From contig CP092879.1 of NCBI GenBank assembly GCA_030710605.1, positions 27,211,982 to 27,275,981 of the forward strand: DNA of 64,000 nt. Direction: 5' to 3'. The notes under the pieces were generated by a model. That model was not told where the DNA came from. It saw only the letters and a program-made list of their open reading frames with translations, and made no database searches. A program made the translations under genes and the position numbers. The first letter of the stretch is position 1, and each line of letters opens with the position of its first letter. Positions 1 to 10,260 of the stretch are shown here, piece by piece. The stretch comes from Cordylochernes scorpioides (Eukaryota; Arthropoda; Arachnida; Pseudoscorpiones; Chernetidae).

Positions 1-1963
1 TCTTTTTATATATTAACGTGGTGGTGTCTTGTCCATGGAGCAGATCAGATCGGTCCGTGCACCCTGATTACAATACCGGCCAACCGAGGTACCTTGTCCG
101 TATGGATGTCCTCTTCTAGATTGATGTCTGCCATATATAGGACTGCAAGGATGGCCGGGCAACTGTATATAAGGTCCAGGGTGAACGTTTATTCATCTAT
201 TAAACAAGCTTATGTCAAAACTGATTATTGAACCTTATACGATGAAATATCGATTTGAGAATATGATTTTTTAACGACAACGTCAACTGAGCGATTAACA
301 GTTACAAATGCCCTCTCCCCTTCTATTTTAATAATGTATCAATAGTGACTAAAGCTTCAAACTAGACCAGCGATGAAAAAAGATAGTTCCCAAACCTAGA
401 AGTTATTTTACAATTTGTTCAAAATAGCGTTTTTTAATTAATATTTTACAATAAAAATTGAGCTTCATAAAAAAATATCCAAAAGAATATAAGTAAACAC
501 AAGGTAATAAGACCAAATATAAATATATAAATAGTGTGTGACAATACACCATTTATTTATTTGGATTTGGTTTTATTACCTTGTGTTTATAATCTATAAT
601 CCAAATTATGCAATATCGAAGATAAGTAAAGTATAAATCTATATATATAATGAATAGTAATTAAATAATTCCATCATTAATTATGGATATATTACAGTTC
701 AGACGCCTCAATAAAGACAATCTTTGGTTCAATAGAGGTTTTGAACGAGGTGTTTTAGAATGTTTTAGAACGTCTGATCTGTCCTGCCATTCTTTGGAAG
801 GCTTACAGCGAGCTATTGCAGAAGCATTCGACTACGGTTGAGATTGTATTAAGATCATGAAAATTCGGATTCTAATCTAGGCTGAGCAGAAGATATGGAA
901 TCAAAAATTATTCGAATTCGTCATATCGTTATCTTCTGACAAATGCCTAAGCTTCTAACCTATTTACCATAGTTTTGGCATATAGTCCTCTATAGTACAA
1001 AAGTGATTATGATTTCATAACGTGTTGAATTAGAGAGATACATAAAGTCTTCAGGAATTTTCCAAAATAAATAAATGCCAACTTGCACAAAGAAAGTGTC
1101 AGTAAAGTAAAGTATATTTCTAAATAAAGTATTTTCTCAATGAAATAACCAGGCGACAAATTTTAAAAAATAAACTTTTAAAATCATGATATTATGAAGC
1201 GAGTATTTAAAATTGGTGTGGAGAATTGATTTTTTTAATGGTAGACATTTAATACATTATATAATCAGGAAACGAAATTTGCACATTCATTTGGTTTCAG
1301 GAAATTATTTCCAAATATTTTCAGTTTTCTTTAATTTATGACATATGTCTGAAATATTCATTAACATTGAGCCTGCGCGTTTTTCTGATAGATTTAAATT
1401 CCCACAATTCACATCACGGTTTACCATCTGGTTATCAAATATAGTCTAAAATAAAAACAAAGAAGAGGTGAAAGCGAGTCGCTGAAATGTCGGAAATACA
1501 GACTAAGAAAGTTCGAAAAAGTGAATCAATAATGATATATTTAAAGGAAGGTCATTATAATCACAGAAAATAATTGTAAAATTATTTTTATCATCAATTA
1601 AATTGAAAAGCAAGGACAAACATGACATAAAATGAGCCGCATAATTTGACTCTTTACTTGTTCTTCAATTTGTCCTTCGTATAAATGCTCATCGTCTGGT
1701 ACATTTGTTGTAACAATCGTCTGCCAATTAATTAGATGGGTGATTGTATTGTCACAAATTCTCTTTCTGTTTGAGAATTCGAAGGTCACTATAACGCCAA
1801 CGTAATGATGGCCTGATCAATTTTAGCTGCAGCCGGGGAATTCTATTTGTTTCTTTTAAATTCTACTTTGAAACGATTGTAAAATTAAATTGGTACAAGG
1901 CCGATTCGGAAAATTACAGGAATAAAAGAAGGAAATGAAGCATTAAAAGGTTTGGAAAATATA
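1..1963. other. AT-rich intergenic stretch without recognisable genes
   Basis: No coding region here resembles a known family. Bases 1-190 are richer in GC than the rest and contain a TATA-like TATATAAGG near 169, so they could be the end of an old LTR or promoter, but I cannot find its partner or edges. The only structured item is the inverted repeat at 495-589, listed separately. Confidence 0.5.
495..589. repeat. Short inverted repeat, Penelope-like terminal family (copy 1)
   Basis: The left arm (495-518) reads ACACAAGGTAATAAGACCAAA and the right arm ending at 589 is its near-complement, separated by an AT-rich loop. A second copy with the same arms lies at 50393-50514. Its loop holds a GTAAC/GTTAC hairpin next to a CGAAAC-like motif, a layout I associate with Penelope-like element termini. 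Both copies are followed by the same sequence (AATCTATAATCCAAATT). Family assignment is tentative; the repeat itself is clear. Confidence 0.55.
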
Positions 1964-1975
1964 AACAGATGCACT

Positions 1976-2175
1976 TCTCTTCTTCTTTCTTATCTCCACT
2001 CAATCATATTAGGCTATCAAGCCTGCAGAGCTTGAGACTTTATGGTGTGGGTGAAGTAGAAAGCATTTGCCTTTGTCATTAAGACTCGGAGCACTACTCA
2101 GTGTCAGGCAGACTTAGCTCAAAAAGAAATGGCCACCTCTGACATGAGGAACAGACACCATGTGCAGCCGCTCCT
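1976..2175 (-). mobile_element. 5'-truncated retroposon with 12-bp TSD
   Basis: About 200 bp bounded by the direct repeat AACAGATGCACT (1964-1975 and 2176-2187), as left by target-primed reverse transcription. On the minus strand the element starts with AGGAGCGGCTGCACATGG and ends in an A/G-rich tail (GATAAGAAAGAAGAAGA). A longer copy of the same 3' sequence lies on the plus strand at about 49850-50278. No coding capacity is visible. It is either a SINE or the 3' end of a LINE; I cannot say which. Confidence 0.7.
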
Positions 2176-2317
2176 AACAGATGCACTAAACTACCAGAAA
2201 CATATGAAATAAAATGATCAGATACTATTCCATAGATGAAGGCAGTCTTCATACTACAATAGTTTGTGATTTTATTAATATGTTGTTTTATGTCTCATGA
2301 TAATATTTTTTGCTGTA

Positions 2318-2698
2318 TATATATTTTAATTGATTAATTATACCCACAGAGTATGTGTGTAAGATCACCAGTTAAAATGCGCTAATCGAAAATAAAAGTT
2401 CTTTTGTTTAATGTAAGTTTCTCTTTTATATTTGTTCTCTCTTTTGTGAATCAATAAATATAATGTTTAATTTTAATATATTTGTTGACTTTGCTTAGAA
2501 TTTTTAATGAAATTGATTCAAAGAATATTAATCAAAAATTATATTTATTGATTTACAAGAGAGAGAACAAAATATAAAAGGGAAACTAATATTGAAACAA
2601 AGAAACTTTTTTTTGTTACGGTTAGCCCCTATTTACCTATAAGCTTACAGACACTCTGTGGTAACAATTAATAAATATATACACAAGTATATACAACA
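2318..2698. repeat. Imperfect long hairpin (foldback) in AT-rich DNA
   Basis: The left arm from about 2318 (GCTGTATATATATTTTAA, then CCACAGAG near 2344) pairs with the right arm ending near 2698 (CTCTGTGG near 2654). Inner segments also pair, for example TTCTCTTTTATATTTGTTCTCTC with its complement near 2558-2585. The arms are diverged. Sequences flanking it (about 2178-2320) recur as a direct repeat at 2742-2786 plus 8580-8720, so the hairpin sits within a partly duplicated repeat. Confidence 0.55.
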
Positions 2699-2786
2699 CT
2701 ATTCTTGGAATCAGTTTCATTGAAAATTATAAGCAAAGTCAAAATGAACAGATGCATTAAACTACCATAAACATATGAAACAATAT

Positions 2787-3079
2787 TGTTCCAGCCTTAA
2801 ATATGCAAAATTGTTAGAATTTACTTTTGTTAATTATTGTTAAATTATGTAAATTTTGGAAATGTATATAAAATTGATTTTAGAAAATAAAGTTAGTTAT
2901 TAAAGTATACGTGGTTGAGTATTAGAGTTGGTGAGACAAGACAATAGCAGTCATTCAAGTTTGAAGGAGTTATAATTAGCTCGCTGAGTCAAGGAGCATA
3001 GAATTAAAACCAGCGTTAAAATAAGAATATAGGCGGTGATTCCTCCTTAGTGCCAGGAGGCCAAAGCCAATTCGATTCA
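2787..3079 (+). repeat. 5' LTR of the BEL/Pao element
   Basis: A 293-bp direct repeat of 8286-8579, starting TGTTCCAGCC and ending CGATTCA. I see one substitution and one single-base indel between the two LTRs. It contains AATAAAG near 2886, a likely polyadenylation signal. The U3 part should drive transcription of the element. Confidence 0.93.
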
Positions 3080-3096
3080 TGGTCCCTCGAGCCGGA
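3080..3096 (+). promoter_or_regulatory. Primer-binding site resembling tRNA-Tyr 3' end
   Basis: TGGTCCCTCGAGCCGGA begins immediately after the LTR. It matches the complement of the 3' end of animal cytosolic tRNA-Tyr at all but one position by memory of that tRNA. Reverse transcription of the minus strand would start here. Confidence 0.65.
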
Positions 3097-3153
3097 TTAG
3101 GATTTGAAACAGAAGAAATTTAGGCAAAAACTCAGCGAGAATACAATTGCGAA

Positions 3154-4458
3154 ATGTCTCGAGACGAGAGGATCCTCCAAAGAAAGTTAAGTTGCCAGAT
3201 AAGGCGAATTGATGGATTTATTGAAACTGTGGATTCAATTATTGAGGCAGGTGAAACAGTACGCTTAGAAATAATGGGTGAAGAATTAAAGGAGATCAAA
3301 GAAAAAATTGAGAAACTCTACGATGGGCTGTTTTCTTTGGATGAAGTTGATATAGATAGAGAAAGTGAGGCATATGATAGTTCAATGAACAAGATTGGAA
3401 GCTTGAGGGTAAAAATAGAAAATAAAAGAAAACTCAAAGACAAACTGGCGGACATAAAGCCAAATGGCTCTCAGGCAAATATAAAATTGCCTCAATTTGA
3501 CTTGCCGATATATGATGGAGATATGGGCACTTGGATCAACTTCAAAGAGCTATTCCTCACCACCATCGATGCACATCCAGGGTTAACTAATATACAGAAG
3601 TTACAATATTTGAATTCTGCAGTAAAAGGCGAAGCGGCCAGATTAATAAGGGGTTTCCCTTTACTAAGTGAAAATTATGGCCAAGCATGGAGTACACTGT
3701 TATCAAGATTTGATAACCCGAGAGAGCTAGCTTATGCCCAGGTGTCAAAAATCTTTTCTCTCCGGGCAATTAAGAATCCATCGGCTAAGTGTCTCCATGA
3801 ATTCATGGATGTTTGTAATGAAGCCATAAGAAACTTAGAAACGCTGGAATTGAAAAGAAATCAATTAGTGGATGTGATCCTGGTGCACTTCCTCCAGCAG
3901 AAGTTGAGTGAAAATCTAAGGTTGGATTGGGAACTGTCAGTGGACAACACTCTTCCATCTTATGACAAGTTCATAGCGTTCATTTCCAGACATGCGAGAA
4001 GCATGTCTTGTGCTGTCAAGGAATGTTCAAAAAAGGAAGAAACCACCGGATCGAGATTTCCCAAATGCCAAAGCTACGGGATGCTAATTGAGAGTTCGGA
4101 CACTTGCATATTATGCAAATCTAAGCATCATCCACTATACATGTGCAACTTATTTTGCAAAATGCCTTTAAAAGAAAAATTAAATGTAGTAAAGAGTCAT
4201 AAATTGTGCTTCAATTGCTTGAGGAAAGGCCATTTCTCATGGAATTGTAGGCTGAACCAACGATGCAAAGTATGCAAGGGGAAGCACCACACGATGATTC
4301 ATTATGATAAACCGAGCACGGAAGGCGCTTCGGCCCAAGTTGAGAACACAACTCCGAAGGAACATGAAAGTGCTATCAATTTGACTAATACTCAACAGGC
4401 AAACTGCAATGATAGCCACGTACTACTCGCAACAGCTGGAATCAAGATAAAAAATTGA
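3154..4458 (+). CDS. gag: BEL/Pao Gag region
   Basis: 434 codons. Residues 1-105 are charged and helical. Residues about 112-260 show the DUF1759-type capsid region of BEL/Pao elements (LPQFDLPIYDGDMGTW). A C-x2-C-x4-H-x4-C zinc knuckle lies at about residues 352-365 (CFNCLRKGHFSWNC), followed by a second cysteine/histidine cluster (CKVCKGKHH) for RNA binding. The first ATG after the primer site is taken as start. The frame ends at TGA 4456-4458, just before the protease. BEL/Pao Gag and Pol normally share one frame, and the downstream pol is in the same frame here. The TGA is therefore either a nonsense mutation or, less likely, a read-through stop. Confidence 0.88.
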   Translation: MSRDERILQRKLSCQIRRIDGFIETVDSIIEAGETVRLEIMGEELKEIKEKIEKLYDGLFSLDEVDIDRESEAYDSSMNKIGSLRVKIENKRKLKDKLADIKPNGSQANIKLPQFDLPIYDGDMGTWINFKELFLTTIDAHPGLTNIQKLQYLNSAVKGEAARLIRGFPLLSENYGQAWSTLLSRFDNPRELAYAQVSKIFSLRAIKNPSAKCLHEFMDVCNEAIRNLETLELKRNQLVDVILVHFLQQKLSENLRLDWELSVDNTLPSYDKFIAFISRHARSMSCAVKECSKKEETTGSRFPKCQSYGMLIESSDTCILCKSKHHPLYMCNLFCKMPLKEKLNVVKSHKLCFNCLRKGHFSWNCRLNQRCKVCKGKHHTMIHYDKPSTEGASAQVENTTPKEHESAINLTNTQQANCNDSHVLLATAGIKIKN

Positions 4459-6255
4459 CTCGGAAAGTTATGCACCTGCAGAGCCCTACTGGACAGCGGT
4501 TCCCAAGCCACTATGATAACAAAAGGATGCTGCGAAAGATTGGGACTTGTCCAAAGGAAATCAGATCGGATGATAATAGGGGTTGGAAACACACCAGTGC
4601 AGCATTCTTCATCGACAGTAAGTGTGACATTTTGTCCACTGAATAATTCTGAGGAATTCTCGGTAGAGGCAGTAGTCACGGGAGTGCTCACTTCAGAAAT
4701 TCCGAACTTCAGGTTGAAAGACCCTAATTGGCCAACTTTGAAGAACCTCAAATTGGCAGACCCAGAGTTCTACATACAAGCCCCAATAGATATGATATTG
4801 GGAGCAGATATATACACTGAACCTATGTTGAATGGCCCTATATCTCTCGGAGAAGGATTGCCAATGGCTATTAATACAAGACTAGGTTGGGTACTTCTAG
4901 GAAAACTCATGGGAACATCGGAGAGTAATACAGAAGTCTGTAACCTGAGTTTACAATCTGAACCAGAACTAGAATTCGTAATGAAAAGATTCTGGGAAAT
5001 TGAATCTGTGCCGTCACCGGATCTTTGTACACAGGACGAAGATTGTGAAAGTTTATTTTCGAATAACCATGGCAGAGATAGCCATGGAAGGTATTGGGTA
5101 AAATTGCCATTCAGACAACATCGACCGCTTCTGGGTGAATCAAGAGAAAAAGCTTTAAGAAGGTTCCTTTTGTTGGAAAGAAAATTGTGTAAGAATGTGA
5201 AATTATATGACCAATACCGGGGATTCATGAAGGAATATGAACACTTAAACCACATGGAAAGGGTCCCAATTGCAGAAGTGAAGCGAGAATTGTGCAGATG
5301 CTATTACATGCCTCATCATCCAGTAATTAGAGAGCAATCCACTACAACAAAAATGAGAGTTGTGTTTGATGCATCAGCTAAATCTGAAAATAATGTTTCT
5401 TTAAATCAATTTTTGCACAAGGGACCAAAAATCCAACAGGATGTATTTTTCATTCTCCTCAGATTCAGAACGTATCCTGTCGCCATAACTGCTGATATAG
5501 AAAAGATGTACCGCCAGATAAGAATTCATCCAGAAGATGCGGACTATCAGAGGATATTGTGGAGACCATCGCCAGAAGAGCCTGTGGTGGACTATCGACT
5601 ACTGACTGTTACCTATGGTACAACTTCGGCTCCATTTTTGGCAATGAGAACATTACAACAGTTAGCAGAAGATGAAGGCCAAAATTATCCTGAAGCTTCT
5701 AGGGTGACCTTGAATGATTTCTATGTCGATGATCTGCTAACAGGAGCTCAAACGATTGCTGAAACCAAAGAACAAATAGACCAATTAAAAGACTTAATGA
5801 AAAAGGGAGGGTTTCACTTAAGAAAGTGGAATTCAAATTGCCACGAGATAGTGTCTCATGTCGAGGAAATAAACGAAGAGAAGAAAATTAACTTGGAGAA
5901 AGGAGCCATATCCAAGATTTTAGGAATTGTATGGGATCATGTACAAGATACGTTTAGAGTTAATATAACTCTTCCTGAAGAAGTTGTTACCAAAAGAGAT
6001 CTTCTCTCCAATATTGCGAGGATTTTCGATCCAATTGGTTTCCTCTCACCTACTACAGTGGCTTTGAAAATAATAATGCAGGAGTTATGGAGAGGTGGGA
6101 CAGGCTGGGATGAGCATATTCCGAACGACATCAAGGAAAAGTGGAATAATTTTAGAGCCGAATTACTAAAATTAGGGGATTTGAGTATCCCAAGATACGT
6201 ATGGGCATGTGAAAAGGATCGAGATGTTCAACTCCACGGATTTTGTGACGCGTAA
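4459..6255 (+). CDS. pol: BEL/Pao Pol: protease, reverse transcriptase, start of RNase H
   Basis: Reading on in frame from the Gag stop; the first ATG is at 4513, inside the protease. The protease active-site triplet Asp-Ser-Gly is encoded at 4492-4500, upstream of that ATG, so translation must come from Gag. The RT carries VVFDAS, AITADIEKMYRQI and the catalytic YVDD at 5722-5733. The Peptidase_A17/RNase H region follows (HGFCDA), where TAA at 6253-6255 stops the frame right after the first RNase H aspartate. The downstream part continues in the same frame, so a single nonsense change is the simplest reading. As it stands, no complete Pol can be made. Confidence 0.88.
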   Translation, partial: LGKLCTCRALLDSGSQATMITKGCCERLGLVQRKSDRMIIGVGNTPVQHSSSTVSVTFCPLNNSEEFSVEAVVTGVLTSEIPNFRLKDPNWPTLKNLKLADPEFYIQAPIDMILGADIYTEPMLNGPISLGEGLPMAINTRLGWVLLGKLMGTSESNTEVCNLSLQSEPELEFVMKRFWEIESVPSPDLCTQDEDCESLFSNNHGRDSHGRYWVKLPFRQHRPLLGESREKALRRFLLLERKLCKNVKLYDQYRGFMKEYEHLNHMERVPIAEVKRELCRCYYMPHHPVIREQSTTTKMRVVFDASAKSENNVSLNQFLHKGPKIQQDVFFILLRFRTYPVAITADIEKMYRQIRIHPEDADYQRILWRPSPEEPVVDYRLLTVTYGTTSAPFLAMRTLQQLAEDEGQNYPEASRVTLNDFYVDDLLTGAQTIAETKEQIDQLKDLMKKGGFHLRKWNSNCHEIVSHVEEINEEKKINLEKGAISKILGIVWDHVQDTFRVNITLPEEVVTKRDLLSNIARIFDPIGFLSPTTVALKIIMQELWRGGTGWDEHIPNDIKEKWNNFRAELLKLGDLSIPRYVWACEKDRDVQLHGFCDA

Positions 6256-8316
6256 AGTGTAGCTTATTCGGCTGTGTGCTACTTAAGAACAGTCTCTCTG
6301 GATGGACAAGTCCATATATCAATGCTTGCAGCAAAAACCAGAGTTGCCCCATGTAAGTCTCTAACTCTACCAAGATTGGAATTGTGCGCGGCTCTCCTCC
6401 TGTCTCAGCTCTACAGATCTGTTGTTGATTCATTGAAGATTGATATTGGCAGGACATATTTGTGGTCAGATTCTCAGATCTCATTGAGTTGGATCAAATC
6501 GGATCCTAACAGATGGAAGACCTTTATACACAATAGAGTTGTGAAAATACAGCAACTGTCTGACAGAAACTCATGGCGTCACGTGTCTGGGAAGGATAAT
6601 CCCGCCGATTGTGCCTCTAGGGGAATAATGCCTGCTGCGTTATCTGGACATACACTGTGGTGGCAAGGACCGACTTGGTTGAAAGATAACAACTTTGTTC
6701 AGAATCAGGATAATTGCTATGGCCGAGAATGCCACGAGGAAGAAAAAGTAGCCTTAGCTTTCCAGTCCCGAGTTTCAGTCTGTCCAGAAATTGTAACAAA
6801 ATATTCCACTTTTATCAAGACGAGGCGAATCATAGCCTGGTGTTTGAGATTCATCACTAACTGTCGGGTGTCGCTGAAGAAAAGAGAAATTGGAACATTG
6901 TCGAAGAAGGAGTTAGAAAATGCAGTGATTAGGATTATTGGATGGATTCAGGAGGACGAATTCGGAGAAGAAATGCAGGATCTAAGAAATACAGGACATG
7001 CTTCAAGAAAAAGTAGAATTTTGCAGCTTAATCCTTTTATAGATGCATCTGGGATGTTAAGAGTAGGTGGTAGGATTCAGTTCGCGAATGTAAGCCCTGA
7101 TCAAAAATTCCCACTGTTATTACCGAAAAATCATCACTTTACCAAATTAATAATACTTCATTTTCACACGAGATATTTGCATGCTGGTCCACAGCTGGTC
7201 TTATCTCTAATACGAAATAGTTATTGGATCATGGGGGGTAGAGACATTGTAAGAAGAATCATTAAACAGTGTATAACCTGCTTCAGATTCAGGGCAAAAA
7301 CTGCAGTACAAATTATGGGGAATTTGCCTGCTGATAGAGTAAATCCATCAAGACCGTTTACCAAGACTGGAGTCGATTTGGCAGGACCTTACGAAATAAA
7401 ACCAAGTCTGACTAGATCGAAAGGGATGATCAAATGCTATGTGATTCTCTTTGTGTGTTTTTCGGTCAAGGCAATTCATTTGGAGATGGTGACTAGTCTC
7501 TCAACCAGTTCATTTATTGCAGCTCTCAGGAGGTTTATATCTCGTAGAGGAAAACCATCAAAAATTTACTCAGACAATGGAACGAACTTCAGAGGAACCG
7601 AAAGCTTCATGAAGAAACAATATAAATTAATGAATTCAAAGGAGACTAAAGACTTTTTAGCAGAAGAGTTTATAGAGTGGCATTTCATTCCTCCATCAGC
7701 TCCACACTTTGGAGGACTTTGGGAGGCAAACATCAAATGCTTAAAGGGTCATCTGAGCAAGGTAATAAAGTCATCACTTTTAAATATTGAGGAATTCATC
7801 ACACTACTCTGTCAAGTTGAGGCTTGCCTTAATTCCAGACCGTTAGTAGAGTTAAGTCCCGACCCTAACGATCTTCGAGCTTTGACTCCGGGACATTTCT
7901 TGATTGGCTCCCCTCTGATTGAGGACCCAGGATTGCAAAATTATGAGCGAGTAGATTTACGGTCAAGATGGAATATGGTACAAGGTCTGAGGAACTCTTT
8001 CTGGTCAAGATGGACAAGAGAGTACATTAACTCTTTGCAACAGAGAAATAAATGGAGGTTGTCACAAGACAATTTGAAGCCTAATCAGTTAGTGCTAATA
8101 AAAGAAGATAACCTTCCACCTCTACAGTGGCGTCTGGCCAGGATCCTCGAGGTATATCCGGGCTCTGACCAGAAGGTGCGAGTTGCCCAAGTTCGGGCTG
8201 CTACCGGAGTCTACCTACGACCTATTACGAAGTTGGCTCCGCTTCCCTTCAAATCTGAACCAGGGTTCAGCGGCCGGGGGGAGTATGTTCCAGCCTTAAA
8301 TATGCAAAATTGTTAG
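6256..8316 (+). CDS. pol: BEL/Pao Pol: RNase H and integrase
   Basis: This is the in-frame continuation after the TAA; the first ATG is at 6274. The RNase H region includes TYLWSDSQISL and DNPADCASRG. The integrase has an HHCC zinc domain (HFHTRYLHAG ... CITC). Its catalytic D,D,E core reads GVDLAGPYE, YSDNGTNFRG and GGLWEANIK. The C-terminal DUF5641-like tail (WRLARILEVYPG) is typical of BEL/Pao. The frame overlaps the 3' LTR start (8286) and ends at 8316. All catalytic residues I looked for are present, so only the upstream stops disable it. Confidence 0.88.
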   Translation, partial: SVAYSAVCYLRTVSLDGQVHISMLAAKTRVAPCKSLTLPRLELCAALLLSQLYRSVVDSLKIDIGRTYLWSDSQISLSWIKSDPNRWKTFIHNRVVKIQQLSDRNSWRHVSGKDNPADCASRGIMPAALSGHTLWWQGPTWLKDNNFVQNQDNCYGRECHEEEKVALAFQSRVSVCPEIVTKYSTFIKTRRIIAWCLRFITNCRVSLKKREIGTLSKKELENAVIRIIGWIQEDEFGEEMQDLRNTGHASRKSRILQLNPFIDASGMLRVGGRIQFANVSPDQKFPLLLPKNHHFTKLIILHFHTRYLHAGPQLVLSLIRNSYWIMGGRDIVRRIIKQCITCFRFRAKTAVQIMGNLPADRVNPSRPFTKTGVDLAGPYEIKPSLTRSKGMIKCYVILFVCFSVKAIHLEMVTSLSTSSFIAALRRFISRRGKPSKIYSDNGTNFRGTESFMKKQYKLMNSKETKDFLAEEFIEWHFIPPSAPHFGGLWEANIKCLKGHLSKVIKSSLLNIEEFITLLCQVEACLNSRPLVELSPDPNDLRALTPGHFLIGSPLIEDPGLQNYERVDLRSRWNMVQGLRNSFWSRWTREYINSLQQRNKWRLSQDNLKPNQLVLIKEDNLPPLQWRLARILEVYPGSDQKVRVAQVRAATGVYLRPITKLAPLPFKSEPGFSGRGEYVPALNMQNC

Positions 8317-8579
8317 AATTTACTTTTGTTAATTATTGTTAAATTATGTAAATTTTGGAAATGTATATAAACTTGATTTTAGAAAATAAAGTTAGTTATT
8401 AAAGTATACGTGGTTGAGTCATTAGAGTTGGTGAGACAAGACAATAGCAGTCATTCAAGTTTGAAGGAGTTATAATTAGCTCGCTGAGTCAAGGAGCATA
8501 GAATTAAAACCAGCGTTAAAATAAGAATATAGGCGGTGATTCCTCCTTAGTGCCAGGAGGCCAAAGCCAATTCGATTCA
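8286..8579 (+). repeat. 3' LTR of the BEL/Pao element
   Basis: A 294-bp copy of the 5' LTR. It is preceded by a G-rich run (GGCCGGGGGGAG, about 8272-8283) that fits a polypurine tract for plus-strand priming. Immediately after it comes the 5-bp target duplication AATAT. Confidence 0.93.
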
Positions 8580-8801
8580 AATATAATCAAATATTATCCC
8601 ATAGATATAGGTGTAATTTTCTATACTACAATAGTTCATAATTTTATTAATATGTTTTTTTATTTATCAGGATAATATTTTCGTTCTGTATATTTCTAAT
8701 ATGTATATATTTTTCAAACTTCTTTTTGAGTTTTGTAATAGTTTACTTTAAATATATAAATTTTCTTAATTTTATATGTATAGTTAAAATATGTAAATAA
8801 T

Positions 8802-9885
8802 ATTCCAAAGGGCTTGTGGCTTGATGCAATCAAAGAAATGTTGAAGGCTGTGTGTAATAATCCTTTATGTAAATAGGTGACATCTAAGAAGTTTGATGAT
8901 TTATTCTGGATCATTCCAAAGAGCTTGTGGCTTGGCTGCAATCAAAGTGGCGTTGAAGACTGTGTGTGATAATCCTTTATGTAAATAGGTGACATCTAAG
9001 AAGTTTGATGATCCATTCTGGATCGTCAAAAAGAGCTTGTGGCTTGGATGCAATCAAATATATGTTGAAGACTGTGTGTGAGATAATCCTTTATGAAAAT
9101 AGGTGACATCTAAGAAGTTTGATGATTTATTCTGGATCATTCCAAAGAGCTTGTGGCTTTTATGGAATCAAAGATATGTTGAAGACTGTATGTGATAATC
9201 CTTTATGTAAATAGGTGACATCTAAGAAGTTTGATGATTTATTCTGGATCATTCCAAAGAGCTTGTGGCTTGGATGCAATCAAAGTGGTGTTGAAGACTG
9301 AGTGTGATAATTCTTTATGTAAATAGGTGACATCTAAGAAGTTTAATGATCCATTCTGGATCGTCAAAAAGAGCTTGTGGCTTGGATGCAATCAAATATA
9401 TGTTGAAGACTGTGTGTGATAATCCTTTATGTAAATAGGTGACATCTAAGAAGTTTGATGATTTATTCTGGATCATTCCAAAGAGCTTGTGGCTTGGATG
9501 CAATCAAAGTGGTGTTGAAGACTGAGTGTGATAATTCTTTATGTAAATAGGTGACATATAAGAAGTTTAATGATTTATTCTGGATCGTCAAAAAGAGCTT
9601 GTGGCTTGGATGCAATCAAATATATGTTGAAGACTGTGTGTGATAATCCTTTATGTAAATAGGTGACATCTAAGAAGTTTGATGATTTATTCTGGATCAT
9701 TCCAAAGAGCTTGTGGCTTGGATGCAATCAAAGTGGTGTTGAAGACTGAGTGTGATAATTCTTTATGTAAATAGGTGACATATAAGAAGTTTAATGATTT
9801 ATTCTGGATCATTCCAAAGATCTTGTGGCTTGGATGCAATCAAAGTAGTGTTGAAGACTGAGTGTGATAATCCTTTATGTACTTT
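8802..9885 (+). repeat. 112-bp satellite array, about ten monomers, dimeric higher order
   Basis: The marker GCTTGTGGC starts at 8812, 8923, 9035, 9149, 9261, 9373, 9485, 9597 and 9709, with a variant at 9821. That is a steady 112-bp period, 111-114 in the older monomers. Two monomer types alternate in the middle: one joined by GATCATTCC with CAAATATATG, the other by GATCGTCAAAAAG with CAAAGTGGTG. This gives a 224-bp higher-order unit at about 9241-9709. There is no coding content. The array ends abruptly at about 9885 inside a monomer. Confidence 0.92.
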
Positions 9886-9894
9886 GTTTATGCT

Positions 9895-10260
9895 GGGAAT
9901 GTGTTTATAACGATCTCGTGTAAACTTGAGATGTTCCGTTTTGAATCAGGAAATTGTTGATTGTCCTTCTCTATTATTTTGTGGCTGTTTTCCTGTTCAG
10001 TTCTTTAAAAGTATACAAAGGGTAAGTGAAGGATATTTTCCAATTTATAAATCAGTTATGAAAAAATGCGCATTATTTCCTTGTAGGTCAGTAAAGAATT
10101 AGTAGGAATGCCCATGCTGCAAGCCTCATTTGCCAATTCATCTGCTGCCTCATTTCCATATATTACATAGCCATATGTAGGAGGGAATCCATTGTAAATA
10201 GACCTTGAGATGTTTTCTTCGGATAATTAATTGTTCTAAGAGTTGTGCGTTTCTTCTTTG
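9895..10260 (-). pseudogene. LINE RNase H and C-terminal remnant
   Basis: On the minus strand, 10104-10200 encodes a decayed RNase H end: LQWIPSY, a frameshift, then YGNEAADELANEAC. That is the WxPxHxGxxGNExAD(x)LA motif seen at the end of LINE RNase H domains. Reading on towards 9900 gives short tail-like pieces with stops. Similar but better kept RNase H ends occur at 25864-26040 and 40470-40530. It is a 5'-truncated fragment of an I/Jockey-type LINE. Confidence 0.6.

Larger units (their letters stand above)
2787..8579 (+). mobile_element. BEL/Pao LTR retrotransposon, full length, two in-frame stops
   Basis: A complete 5793-bp element: LTRs at both ends (TG...CA), a tRNA-Tyr-like primer site directly after the 5' LTR, and a gag-protease-RT-RNase H-integrase reading frame. 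It is flanked by a 5-bp duplication AATAT (2782-2786 and 8580-8584). The whole coding region 3154-8316 is in one frame, interrupted only by TGA at 4456-4458 and TAA at 6253-6255. The two LTRs differ at about two positions, so insertion was recent. The flanks are halves of a repeat whose uninterrupted paralogue lies at about 2181-2320. Confidence 0.93.

Noticed and set aside
8714..9503. Open frames on the minus strand through the satellite
   Set aside because: They simply follow the 112-bp repeat and encode repetitive peptides; no evidence for a gene.
8802..9885. Regular repeats as a CRISPR array
   Set aside because: The 112-bp units repeat over their whole length with no unique spacers and no cas genes; it is a satellite in a eukaryotic context.
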